Source: Tritrichomonas foetus (taxonomy: Eukaryota; Parabasalia; Tritrichomonadida; Tritrichomonadidae). Taken from it: 23,838 nucleotides of DNA. The notes beneath the pieces are model-generated. The model saw nothing but the letters and a program-made list of their open reading frames with translations, had not been told where the DNA came from and did no database searches. The stretch covers positions 1-23,838 of the forward strand of contig MLAK01001252.1 in assembly GCA_001839685.1 (NCBI GenBank). Reading direction: 5' to 3'. Position numbers and translations under genes: made by a program. Every line of letters begins with the position of its first letter. Position 1 is the stretch's first letter. This document shows, one piece after another, positions 1-9,212 of this stretch.

Positions 1-161
1 AATTTTGAGTTGGGATAAGTTGAAGCGAAGCTGAAACTTATCACAACTTATAGGTCTACTAAAATGACGGAGATAGGTTTAAATTATTCAAAAAGTTAAA
101 GAATTTCCGAAAATACAAACGTATTGAATTCAAAAAGTTAACATTTCAAAATTTCGCCTCA
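1..161. other. upstream spacer with 13-bp hairpin
   Basis: No gene is visible in this stretch. Positions 9-21 (GTTGGGATAAGTT) and 35-47 (AACTTATCACAAC) form a 13-bp inverted repeat with one mismatch. The loop contains a smaller AGC-GAA-GCT hairpin. It could be the 3' end structure of a gene left of the window or a regulatory site; the sequence does not decide. The short stretch just before the ATG at 162 (CGCCTCA) has no clear TCAYT-type initiator. Confidence 0.4.
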
Positions 162-1520
162 ATGCGTCGCTTTGAGAAACTCGAAATCATTGGTAATGGC
201 GCGTTTGGTGTTGTTACAAAATGCCGTGATAAAGATACAGGCGATCTTGTGGCGATTAAAATGATGAAACAAAAATATTCATCTTTCGAAGAATGCCTCC
301 AACTCAAAGAAGTCAAAAGTCTCCGAAAAATCAAACACGAAAATGTTGTCAAACTTTTGCAGGTATTTCGCGAGAACGATTGTTTGTTTTTAGTATTCGA
401 ATTATTACCAAATGGATCGCTTCTTCAGACAATCAATACAATCAACTGGAGAGGCAGCAAATTTAGTGAACCAGAAATTCGTTATACAATTATGCAGCTA
501 CTTCATGGGCTAAATTATGTCCATCGACAGGGCTTCTTCCATCGCGATATAAAGCCAGAAAATCTACTATGGTCAGGACATACGTTAAAAATCGCCGATT
601 TTGGACTTGCCAGAGAGATTCGATCAAGACCGCCATATACAGAATATGTTGCCACAAGGTGGTACCGTGCGCCAGAAATTATCCTTCGACACGAATTCTA
701 CAATTCTCCGGTTGACATTTGGGCGGTTGGTGCGATTATGGCGGAATTATATCTTGGAAAACCAATATTTTGTGGGACGTCCGAAACTGATCAATTTTAT
801 AAGATCTGCGCGGTTTTGGGATCGCCAAATTCCCAGAATTGGCCAGATGGAATAAAGCTTGCAAACAGGCTTGGAATTCGATTAAATAATAATCCGCCTG
901 TTTCACTTTCCAAATTGATGCCCGATGCATCACCACAAGCAATTGACCTTATAAGCCAAATGCTCAGATATGATCCTTCTAAGCGTCCAAGCGCTCAACA
1001 AGCCTTACAACATCCATTTTTTAAAGGCGATAAATGCCCGCCAAATTTTGAATCAAAGCCCACACAAAAATCACCACTTTTTCAAAACACAAATGCAGAT
1101 CATCATCATCCTTCGAGAAAAGTGAACCTTTTCGCTAAATATTTAGAAAACAATACTGAAAATGTAGCAGCTGGATCTTTACCAACAAAATTTGTTGATT
1201 CGTTGTTACCTGAACAGCAGTTTTCTACTTCTGTTCAAACTGCAAAATCTCGTCCACAAATGATATCATCATCATTTCTCAAGTCCATGCAATCATTTGA
1301 CCATATGTCAACAATAAATGAAAATAACAACCCTTTTGAATTACCAAACTCATCAAGAAAAATCAGTCAAAATCCTTCTTTGAGGATCATTGATACTTTG
1401 ATTAAGCCAATATCAGGAAATTTACAACAAAGTGGTCATGGCATTTCTTTGAAAGGACCGACATTTAACGGATCCAAAACGATAGACTCAAAATTTCGAC
1501 TGAATAGTCTTTTTTCATGA
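162..1520 (+). CDS. RCK-family (MAK/ICK/MOK-like) protein kinase
   Basis: A 452-aa serine/threonine kinase of the CMGC group. Visible motifs are the Gly loop GNGAFG (11-16), VAIK lysine K33, alpha-C Glu in LKEVKSL (about 50), HRDIKPEN (127-134), DFG (146-148), the activation-loop TEY (160-162) followed by VATRWYRAPE, and the CMGC-style ending HPFFK (about 284-288). The sequence around TEY (PPYTEYVATRWYRAPE) resembles MAK/ICK/MOK kinases, which usually carry TDY or TEY. In other flagellates these regulate flagellar length and intraflagellar transport, a role inferred here only from family. The C-terminal 165 residues are low-complexity and probably disordered. All catalytic residues are present, so it should be active. 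The first in-frame ATG is used. The stop TGA lies at 1518-1520. Confidence 0.93.
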   Translation: MRRFEKLEIIGNGAFGVVTKCRDKDTGDLVAIKMMKQKYSSFEECLQLKEVKSLRKIKHENVVKLLQVFRENDCLFLVFELLPNGSLLQTINTINWRGSKFSEPEIRYTIMQLLHGLNYVHRQGFFHRDIKPENLLWSGHTLKIADFGLAREIRSRPPYTEYVATRWYRAPEIILRHEFYNSPVDIWAVGAIMAELYLGKPIFCGTSETDQFYKICAVLGSPNSQNWPDGIKLANRLGIRLNNNPPVSLSKLMPDASPQAIDLISQMLRYDPSKRPSAQQALQHPFFKGDKCPPNFESKPTQKSPLFQNTNADHHHPSRKVNLFAKYLENNTENVAAGSLPTKFVDSLLPEQQFSTSVQTAKSRPQMISSSFLKSMQSFDHMSTINENNNPFELPNSSRKISQNPSLRIIDTLIKPISGNLQQSGHGISLKGPTFNGSKTIDSKFRLNSLFS

Positions 1521-1596
1521 TTGGTCACAAAAATTTTTCACCTTTTTTCATGAATTTGTTTGAATTTTTTTTTTTTTGTTGTTGTTTTTTTAGTAA

Positions 1597-1616
1597 CAAA
1601 CAAACAAACAAACAAA
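1597..1616 (+). repeat. (CAAA)5 tetranucleotide microsatellite
   Basis: Five perfect CAAA units, directly preceded by a T-rich tract with GTTGTTG interruptions at about 1566-1591. Sense and antisense halves could fold into a weak A/T stem. It lies 77 bp after the stop of the RCK-like kinase, so it may fall in or just past its 3' UTR. No function is inferred. Confidence 0.7.
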
Positions 1617-2576
1617 AAGAATTTCTCTATTTCTATCGCTTTTCTTTTGAAGATATTGTGTTTTAATTATACGATAAACGAATTTGCATTTTTTGTTTTT
1701 TTATTTACATAAAAAGGATAAATTTTCTAAATTTTAATTCTTTCAAAAATTTCCCGCAATATTTTTTTGCCAATACATTCCTTCATAAACCTATATCATA
1801 TTTTTCTATATTTCCATCGAATAGAATATGACTGATATGCGAAGCTTCATATGTGATGAAATTATTATTGTCAAAACAAAATTTCGGAGGTGAGAAGAGT
1901 AAAAAAGAGTTGCAACAGAAAAGGGAGAAAGTACATGCACATAACAATGTTATTTTTTTTTTCACTAATAACTTTAGGAATTTCAAAACACCGCAGATTT
2001 TACGAACATTTTATCTCAATTTTGTAAAAGGAATTGTATCAAATTTAATTATTTCTTTCAGAATTTTTCAAAATCAATAGATGGAAATATTATGTAGGAA
2101 TTCTGCCCGAATACAACATGAATAAACTTTAATCATATTTTTCACGATTATTTTCGAGAAAAGTGTTGCTTGAAACTTTGAATCGACGCTATTAATTTGT
2201 TCTGTGAGTTTGAATAGTATTGAATTTTTCCCTTATATTTTCTGAGAATTTGGCCCTCGCAATATATATTTTGAATTCCTTGTCAAAAGTGATTTGTTAG
2301 CTGTTTCCCTATTAAAATATTCTCTTTCTTCTTCATGGGAAACTAATTCATCATGAGAAAAAGAGAAAAAAAAAAGAAATGGGTTTTTACTCAAATTTCA
2401 TATTATTCAAAAATTCCAAATGATAAGAAAATTCTGAAGAAATCTCTATTCAATTCTTGACTAATAAGTATTCAATTTCCTCGTAAAATTTATTTAAAAT
2501 TATTGAATGATTCACCATCCGCTAAAGATGAGAAATTTGAGAAGTAATACATGTAAAGTATTGAATTACATAATAT

Positions 2577-2596
2577 TTATTCATTCAAATGAATAA
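2577..2596. promoter_or_regulatory. palindrome upstream of CAMK-like kinase
   Basis: TTATTCATT-CA-AATGAATAA has perfect 9-bp arms. It lies 77 bp before the ATG at 2674, a plausible position for a dimeric DNA-binding protein. In such AT-rich DNA some palindromes arise by chance, so regulatory use is inference. Confidence 0.3.
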
Positions 2597-2667
2597 CCTC
2601 CATTTCAAAATTCATAAAATCCATCATTTGTTTTAAATTCTATACTAATTCTTTTCAGTTTATAAAA

Positions 2668-2673
2668 TCATTA
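2668..2673 (+). promoter_or_regulatory. Inr-like TCATTA motif
   Basis: TCATTA abuts the first ATG of the kinase at 2674. Trichomonad initiators follow TCA(+1)Y(T/A), with transcription starting at the A. Here that would give a leader of about 4 nt to the ATG at 2674, or about 10 nt to the in-frame ATG at 2680, so the second ATG may be the real start. Confidence 0.4.
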
Positions 2674-3651
2674 ATGAAAATGAATCTATTCTACGCTTCC
2701 GAGAACGATCTTGATTTTGACATTCCGACTCGGTTCTCACATTATACATACACCAATATCATCGGTAAGGGAACATACGGAATTGTTGTTGAAGCATTTG
2801 ATCAGCTTAAGAAGATTAAAGTTGCAGCCAAAATCATTCCACGACGCATTTTACAAGACACAGGAATACTTGAAAGTGTCGAACAAGAGTTGCGGATCGG
2901 TCAGAAGCTTAATCATCCGAATTTAGTTAAATATCTCGACATTGTTTACGAGAGAGACTTTGTCATTATTGTGATGGAGCTCTACAGACGAGGAGATCTC
3001 ATGACATTTGTCAGTGACAACGGAAAAATCAGCGTTAGCATGGTCAAAAAAGTAATCTATCAACTTCTCTGTGCAACTCAATACCTCCATAGTAAAAATA
3101 TCTCCCACAGAGATATAAAACTCGAAAACATTCTTCTGGACGACCAAATGAATGCCCACCTCGATGATTATGGCTGCTGTCGAGAGGACTCCTCACCAAA
3201 AGTTTGCATGCCATGCGGAACAATTATTTATATGGCCCCTGAAAGCTTTTCACCGAATTATGGAGATGTGAAAAAGGTTGACATTTGGGCAATCGGAATA
3301 GTTCTGTATATATTGATCACAGGACGATTTCCATGGAAGAATGTTGATACGAAAGAATCAATTATCAAACAAATTTCTGATGACGTTTTAAAATTACCAT
3401 CCGAAATGTCTCAAATGATTGGTGATGTTTTTGAATCGTGTGTCCAGAAAAAACCAGAAAACAGGCCAAGTGCAGACAAATTGCTCGAATTTAAATGGTT
3501 TGACAACAAGTGTTTGGTGAAAAAGTCACAAAATATTCTTTCATCCACTCATACAGCGACTTTTTTGACAATGAAAGAGCATTCCAGTTTGAAGAAAATT
3601 TCACCTGTTTTAGTGAGACCAAATGTTCGATCAGTTTTGTCATTCTACTAG
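2674..3651 (+). CDS. CAMK-like serine/threonine protein kinase
   Basis: A 325-aa kinase with domain at about 24-277. Motifs are GKGTYG (31-36), AAK lysine K53, alpha-C Glu (about 72), HRDIKLEN (145-152), a variant DYG in place of DFG (165-167), APE (188-190) and VDIWAIGIVLYILITGRFPW. The HRDIKLEN loop and LYILITGRFPW segment are typical of CAMKL/AMPK-related kinases. Such kinases are very abundant in trichomonads. DYG keeps the metal-binding Asp, so activity is plausible. No UBA, calmodulin-binding or other extra domain is evident in the short tail. The start could instead be the ATG two codons in (2680), because an Inr-like TCATTA touches the first. It is convergent with the LRR-PP2C gene, 258 bp away. 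Confidence 0.92.
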   Translation: MKMNLFYASENDLDFDIPTRFSHYTYTNIIGKGTYGIVVEAFDQLKKIKVAAKIIPRRILQDTGILESVEQELRIGQKLNHPNLVKYLDIVYERDFVIIVMELYRRGDLMTFVSDNGKISVSMVKKVIYQLLCATQYLHSKNISHRDIKLENILLDDQMNAHLDDYGCCREDSSPKVCMPCGTIIYMAPESFSPNYGDVKKVDIWAIGIVLYILITGRFPWKNVDTKESIIKQISDDVLKLPSEMSQMIGDVFESCVQKKPENRPSADKLLEFKWFDNKCLVKKSQNILSSTHTATFLTMKEHSSLKKISPVLVRPNVRSVLSFY

Positions 3652-3909
3652 AATTATTTATGTAATTGTATATATCATGTGTAAATTTTACTTTCTAATT
3701 TTCACTTTTCTTTCCAATTTTCCCTTTTCTTTTAGATTCAACATTTTTAACTTGTCATGGATAGATTTTTCGTGATTCGATAACTTTAAAGGCGACTTTC
3801 AAAAGAAATGAAAAATAAATGATGAATTGGGTTAAGAGGTGAATTTTAAATAACAATAAAACAGGATATTCTTTTGCTAAGCAGGGATAAAATTAAGCAT
3901 TTCTATATC

Positions 3910-6324
3910 CTATTTTTCAATATCAATGACAATTACACTAATATTGTCAGTTGATCCTTTTGCCAGCGCTTCTCCTTTCAATAGAGCTGCTGCTTTGTGT
4001 ACGTCTTTGTTCTTAACAACAATTTTTCCAACGTCTTCGTTTTCAAGTACATCAAAGATTCCATCGCATGCCAAAATAAGCCGGAAATCATCTTTATCTA
4101 TGGTATAAGTTGACAGATCTGGTACATGCGAGACACCTTCGATTGAGAAGTCTCCAATTGCTCGAGATACAGCGAGATGCGATGATAATCTGCCACTTTG
4201 AACGAAAGCTTTGTTCGTTTTAAGCATATCTAATTCAACGCGATCAGTTGCTTTATGATCAACTGTTAAAGGAACACATTTTCCATCTTTTTTAACGACC
4301 AAAGCTCTTGAATCTCCACAATGAGCAACTCCTATCTTCGAATCGGTGACTGTCGCCAAAACAATGGTTGCACCATCATTTACATGACTCTTTGAAAGAG
4401 TTTCATTCACCTGCCGAAGAATTACGGCTAATTCAGAAATAGTTTTATTCTTTTTCGTTTTGAAAATTTTCGGAATAAGCATTGCAGCAGTCGAAGATGT
4501 GGTATAACCACCATGTCCATCAATAACACCATAAAGCGCTGGCTTAAAGTCTTCTCGGATAATTAATGAATCCTCCATAGTTGGCCTAAGGCCAATCGAT
4601 TCAGCATAGCCACTTTTTGTACTCTTGAAGTATTTGATTTGGGTAGAGTCTTTTGAATATCGTTCGTAATTAGAAACGAGTTCTCGAACATTCTGCGGGA
4701 CAGGTTTGGGATGTGAAATTTTAGTATTTAAGAAATCGCCACATTTCAAATTTGGAAAGAGTGAAAAGTTAAATTTGAAGTTAAGTGGGTTATGTGACAG
4801 TTTTAATGTTTCTAAGGAAACAAGTGTTTGGAATTTAATGTGACTAATTTTATTGTGTGATATATCTAAAAATGTAAGAAATTGCATTTCTCGTTCAATG
4901 ACAAAATCAGTTAAATTATTATGTGATAAGTTAACAGATGAAATAAATTCAGGAATTTTGGAAATATATGAAATTTGATTACAAGAAAGATTAATTCTTT
5001 CAACTTCTGGAAAATGATCAACAGAACTGATAGAATTTCCAGAAAAGTTAACTTTTTGTAAGTTTATACATGATGTGATGGTTTTCGGCAATTCTTGAAA
5101 TTGGCAGCGGCAACAAATTAATTCTTTCAAAGAGCGAGGCAATTGTGGTAATGATGAGATTGGGTTATCTGCCAAATTTAAGACTTGTAAAGTGGATGCT
5201 TGGATTTTTTCAGGAATACTAGTGAGCAAATTGGAAGAGACATTTAAATTTTTCAATTGATCAAAATCAAAAAGTTCTTCTGGAATTGAAGTCAGCAAAT
5301 TTGATGTTAAATCAATCATTGTTACAGTTTCACATAAATGTTGAACATTTATTGATTTAATCAAATTGTGCTTGAATAAAACATGCGTGATTGATGATCC
5401 AGAAATAATTGGAATGGATTCAAAGTGATTATTGTAGAATTGAATCCCTCTGATGTATTGATTTTCGATTGGATAACATGATTCAAATTTGTTATGATCT
5501 GATAGCAATCGATTCAGATTCTTTGGTAACTCAGGTAACTTGCTTAAATTGTTGTAAGAAATATCCAAATATAATAAATCCTCATATCCAGTTAATTTAT
5601 CAAGTTTTTCAATGCAGTTATGAGATACATCACATCTTTCAATAGTATTGGGCAGTTCTGGAAATTCAGCCAGAAAGTTGTATGCCAAATGAAGTGAGTG
5701 TAATTTTGGACAGACTTTGGCTAAATTGGGGATTGATACCAGTTTGTTTAATGATACATCAAGCTTCTCTAGAAGTGGGAAACTACAATTTTCTGAAAAG
5801 TTGGTGATATCATTTCCACTCAAATTTAATTCCTTCAAATTCTGAAAATTAACATCAACATCTCTGATTTGGTTGAATCCGAGGTCAATTATAGAGACTG
5901 ATTGCGGGAGAGAAGGGAAGTTTATCAAGCAATTTAAAAATAAATTAATTTTTTCTATTTTTGGAATATCAAGATTGAGTTCTGTCAGACAGTTCTTTTC
6001 GAAGTTTATTTCATTCAATTTACTAAAATTATTGAGAAATACTGGCAATTTTGAAAGATTATTCGATGCGATATTCAGTTTACGTAAATTCGGAAAAGAA
6101 AACTTTTCGTCTGGAATTTCACGTAAAGAATTAAATGACACATCAATGGTCATAACATTGGTTAATTCAAGTGGAAAAGACGAGAGCGTGTTGTGTGATG
6201 CTTCAATTGATCGAACTGCGTGATTTGGTGGAAGGTAGAAAGGAATGCGCGTTAAATTAAGCCCGTTGATATTAACAAGCTTGGTTCCTGGTGGAAGTGC
6301 TGGGAAAGATGCGTCTTGTCCCAT
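3910..6324 (-). CDS. leucine-rich repeat / PP2C protein phosphatase
   Basis: An 804-aa fusion. Residues 15-540 are a run of about 20 leucine-rich repeats of the LxxLxLSxNxLxxLP type. Residues 562-804 are a PP2C (PPM) phosphatase domain with RPTMED, DGHGG (602-606), GATIV, GDSR, VDHK, SRAIGD, ACDG and STDNIS. The aspartates that bind the two metals (in DGHGG, ACDG and TDN) are all present, so the enzyme should dephosphorylate Ser/Thr substrates, with the LRR array as targeting module. LRR-PP2C order is also seen in PHLPP and fungal adenylyl cyclase; here nothing follows the phosphatase. There is no signal peptide or membrane segment. I chose the ATG at 6322-6324; a TTG just upstream is not a likely start. 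The stop is TAG. Confidence 0.93.
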   Translation of the reverse strand: MGQDASFPALPPGTKLVNINGLNLTRIPFYLPPNHAVRSIEASHNTLSSFPLELTNVMTIDVSFNSLREIPDEKFSFPNLRKLNIASNNLSKLPVFLNNFSKLNEINFEKNCLTELNLDIPKIEKINLFLNCLINFPSLPQSVSIIDLGFNQIRDVDVNFQNLKELNLSGNDITNFSENCSFPLLEKLDVSLNKLVSIPNLAKVCPKLHSLHLAYNFLAEFPELPNTIERCDVSHNCIEKLDKLTGYEDLLYLDISYNNLSKLPELPKNLNRLLSDHNKFESCYPIENQYIRGIQFYNNHFESIPIISGSSITHVLFKHNLIKSINVQHLCETVTMIDLTSNLLTSIPEELFDFDQLKNLNVSSNLLTSIPEKIQASTLQVLNLADNPISSLPQLPRSLKELICCRCQFQELPKTITSCINLQKVNFSGNSISSVDHFPEVERINLSCNQISYISKIPEFISSVNLSHNNLTDFVIEREMQFLTFLDISHNKISHIKFQTLVSLETLKLSHNPLNFKFNFSLFPNLKCGDFLNTKISHPKPVPQNVRELVSNYERYSKDSTQIKYFKSTKSGYAESIGLRPTMEDSLIIREDFKPALYGVIDGHGGYTTSSTAAMLIPKIFKTKKNKTISELAVILRQVNETLSKSHVNDGATIVLATVTDSKIGVAHCGDSRALVVKKDGKCVPLTVDHKATDRVELDMLKTNKAFVQSGRLSSHLAVSRAIGDFSIEGVSHVPDLSTYTIDKDDFRLILACDGIFDVLENEDVGKIVVKNKDVHKAAALLKGEALAKGSTDNISVIVIDIEK

Positions 6325-6393
6325 CAATCGAATGTTGGTAAGTTTGAAATTACAAGTTCAGAATTTTTTGTTTGTGAAGGTTTTGTGATGAAG

Positions 6394-6420
6394 ATTGAAT
6401 TATTTTCAAAATAATTCAAT
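6394..6420. promoter_or_regulatory. 27-bp perfect palindrome upstream of LRR-PP2C
   Basis: ATTGAATTATTTT and AAAATAATTCAAT flank a single central C, giving perfect 13-bp arms. It lies 70 to 96 bp before the start of the LRR-PP2C gene on its promoter side. It could be a binding site for a dimeric factor or fold in RNA. The length and perfection make it stand out from the AT-rich background. Confidence 0.4.
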
Positions 6421-8065
6421 GTCTTTGAATTAATTGAATAGGATTTGTTAAGAATGATATTTTTTCATAAGGATTTAAAAAAAACGATAATGTTTTTGAG
6501 AGAATTCTGATTTGCTTTGAATTATTGTGAACTCGGTGAAAATAACAAAGAAGGAAAGTTCTCATAAAATTCCGAAAAAAATGATTTATCCAAAAATGTT
6601 TAGTAAATATGTCATTTGTCATGTTAGCCAATCATGAGAAGCTTGCTAAATATTGAATTAGAGTTGAACTGACAACAGTGAAAATTAATAATTGAATACT
6701 GTTAAATTTGATAGTTTGATGATTTGAATGAACTATGAGCTTTTTCCGAGGGAAATGAAAAATTGAAACAACAATAAAAGATCACAATCAGACAAAAAAA
6801 ATTACCCGTAATCATGAGCAAATAATAATTTGGTTGTCAAATCCATTGTAAGTTAAAACTCAAAAAAGATTGAACTTTTCATCACCAGCGGTGGAGAAAA
6901 CTAAATCTTTCTCTGAATATTTTTGAAATTGAAAAAGTATTTCAATGAATTCAGAAAGGATATTTTTTCTATTCATCTTGGCCGACATCAATTTCACAAA
7001 AAATTAATTAGCAGACTATCTTTCAAATTATTCACAATACATGTAATTATTGGAGTAATTCCATCTTTAATTGATTTATAATTAGATTTTATTTTGAAAA
7101 AACTCTTTTATTTCACAAGATAGAAGATAGTCACATTTTTTTGTCTTTTGTTAATATGAATTTCATTTTTTGTATAGGCATAGAAATTGAATTGTTCTTA
7201 TGTGATGATTTTGAAATAGATATCGAAATAACTTATTCGAAAAGTTCATTCAATTTTGAACCATAAATTTCTCTTTGATTGTTCGAATCAGACTTACTCA
7301 ACATTGAAGTTGATGAAAGATCAGCAATAACTCAGGAGTACCTTTCTGGAATATCTTCACAAAAAAGATTATAGCTGATTCTTCTATCATAATACATCAA
7401 TATTTACCGACTATTTTTGTATGAAAATGTATTTCATCTCTGAGTGAAAAAAGGCTGATCTTATTTATCATCTCCTTCTTGTGCATCTGCAATCAAATAA
7501 TCACAAAATAACTTTATTTCGATTCATAGATAATTTACAGTTTTACGGTGAACATCATAAGGCCAAATTAAAAGTCAAATTGACAAAAAGTGTTCACATT
7601 CAAATTGTCATTTTCTTATTTCAGAATGAATAACGTGCGTGGCTGTCAAATTTTTGTTGACTTTAATATTGTCAACTAATACTTTGAGATGAAATAGGAA
7701 TGGCAAATCCGAATATATATGTCATATAAACCATTTCATTTTTGCTCAATATATTTTCTTTCATGTTTACCATTAACATGATCTTCAATAATAATGTGCT
7801 CAATTCAGTCATCTAATCTGTTCAAGTTTTCATCGATCCAAATGAATTTCATTCTTATCATATGATAAAAGCAGACAATTCACATCATGAATTCACAATA
7901 AGAGGTTCATTTGAAAGTAATATCAGAGTAGTTACACTATTTTGAAGAGTTCAATCATCTTATTATACGAAATATTATGACAATTTAATTCACATATTAA
8001 ACAAACTTTTTGAATGATTACGACCAAATAATATTTCAATTAACTCATCAAATATAGTCAAGCTG

Positions 8066-8073
8066 TCATTTCA
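8066..8073 (+). promoter_or_regulatory. Inr-like TCATTTCA motif
   Basis: TCATTTCA lies about 15 to 22 nt before the ATG at 8088. It fits the trichomonad initiator pattern TCAY(T/A) and the short leaders of these organisms. Assigned by similarity to motifs before the histone genes in this window. Confidence 0.4.
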
Positions 8074-8087
8074 CATAATCACCACAG

Positions 8088-8660
8088 ATGATTTTATTTT
8101 TGATATTTTCTTCTATTTCAATCAATAGAAAGCCAATAGCATCATTTTTAAACAGTAATGAACCTTGTAAAATCTGCCAAACTTTAAATTTATTAATCGA
8201 TTCAAAAGATAATATTAATTCTCATAATATTCTCAATTACTGTGATAACCTGAAATCAAATATTTCGAAAATGACATGCCAAATTTTCATTACAAGTTAC
8301 TCTGAAGAATTATCACAAAAAGATTTTTGCATGAAACAAGGAATTTGTTCTAATGAAATGACAAATTTACCACCTGTTAAAGATTTATTAAAAGTTCCAA
8401 GAACAACAAAATCGGCAGCCCAATTATTGATGAATAAGGATTGTTCAATTTGCCAAATGCTTGCCGGTTATTATATAGAAGAAGCTCCTGAATTGATGTT
8501 TTCCTCATTCGGCTCACATTTTAGAAAATACTGTGGAACAATTCCAAAGTTTAGTGATATGTGTAATATTTTTACTGATGAAGTTTTAGGAAAGATTACG
8601 AAGGAAATATTCGATAACACAAACTCTTTTGAAACATGCGTATTTTTAAATTATTGCTAA
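8088..8660 (+). CDS. secreted saposin-B-like protein, two domains
   Basis: A 190-aa protein beginning with a short hydrophobic stretch (about 2-12) that can act as a signal peptide. Two tandem units each hold six cysteines in saposin-B order: 27, 30, 52, 64, 81, 87 and 119, 122, 149, 159, 184, 190. Each starts with the typical CxxC (CKIC, CSIC). Saposin-like proteins are compact disulphide-bonded helical bundles that bind lipid or disturb membranes. In amoebae and trichomonads some act in lysosomal or secreted killing of prey cells. Whether this one is pore-forming, enzyme-activating or lipid-carrying cannot be read from sequence. The stop TAA overlaps a TAAA poly(A)-type signal. The gene is complete. 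Confidence 0.85.
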   Translation: MILFLIFSSISINRKPIASFLNSNEPCKICQTLNLLIDSKDNINSHNILNYCDNLKSNISKMTCQIFITSYSEELSQKDFCMKQGICSNEMTNLPPVKDLLKVPRTTKSAAQLLMNKDCSICQMLAGYYIEEAPELMFSSFGSHFRKYCGTIPKFSDMCNIFTDEVLGKITKEIFDNTNSFETCVFLNYC

Positions 8661-9212
8661 ATTTAAATTATCACTAAATATCCTGATTTCTAACCGAACT
8701 TATGACTAATGCGTTTTTTTGAGGATGTAGTCATTTAATGATGAATTTGACGTTTTTCAGAGTAAAGAACGAATAACTTGTTTTTTGCCTCAAAAAAATG
8801 TAAACTGTATATAATTTATCAAAAATTTTTTGCCTGGCATCTTTGTCAGAATATCATCAACAATTTCTATTATTATTAAAACTGTGATGAATCCACAACA
8901 TTTTGTAACAGCGATGTACTTTAAAAATAGCGAGGAAAAAAATCCTGGAAAAAAAATCCCTTGACATTAAATAGTCATAGAAAAAATCAATATGTATTCA
9001 AATCTGACCTATTTTTCATCAATTCATAAATTTCAATAATGCATGAAATTCTAACTCAAAACCTTTGAAAGAAAAAGTAAGCACTCCATTCAAAATCTAT
9101 GCTGGCATGTAATTTATTCTATTACCGAAAAACTTGAATGCTACGATACAAAATTTGAATTCAATTTTCATCATTTCATCACATCACCACTATCATATTT
9201 CATTTTTTCAGG
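8661..9212. other. AT-rich intergenic region
   Basis: About 550 bp between two + strand genes. Apart from the initiator-like motif at its right end I see no gene, RNA or notable repeat here. Confidence 0.5.
9193..9206 (+). promoter_or_regulatory. Inr-like TCATATTTCATTTT motif
   Basis: TCATATTTCATTTT ends 6 nt before the ATG at 9213. The two spaced TCA elements resemble the TCACTTCATT before the histone genes in this window. It argues for the start at 9213 rather than an upstream start in another frame. Confidence 0.5.

Larger units (their letters stand above)
1521..2673. other. AT-rich intergenic region
   Basis: About 1.15 kb between two tandem kinases. It holds homopolymeric T runs (around 1566-1590), a five-copy CAAA tetranucleotide repeat (1597-1616) that can pair with the T/G-rich run before it, and a palindrome at 2577-2596. 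Open frames here are short and low-complexity. No gene is supported. Confidence 0.6.
6325..8087. other. long AT-rich intergenic region
   Basis: About 1.76 kb between the divergent LRR-PP2C and saposin-like genes. I see no convincing coding sequence on either strand. The longest frame (minus strand, 6416-6631) is low-complexity and unlike any family I recognise. It holds a 27-bp palindrome near the phosphatase start. The rest shows no RNA gene or repeat array that I can support. Confidence 0.55.

Noticed and set aside
1853..2080. 75-codon + strand frame in the first spacer
   Set aside because: Lysine/phenylalanine-rich and low-complexity, with an equally long antisense frame; no motif, no initiator-like site.
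6416..6631. 71-codon minus-strand frame upstream of LRR-PP2C
   Set aside because: Phe/Asn/Ser-rich, no recognisable domain, and the region is likely promoter.
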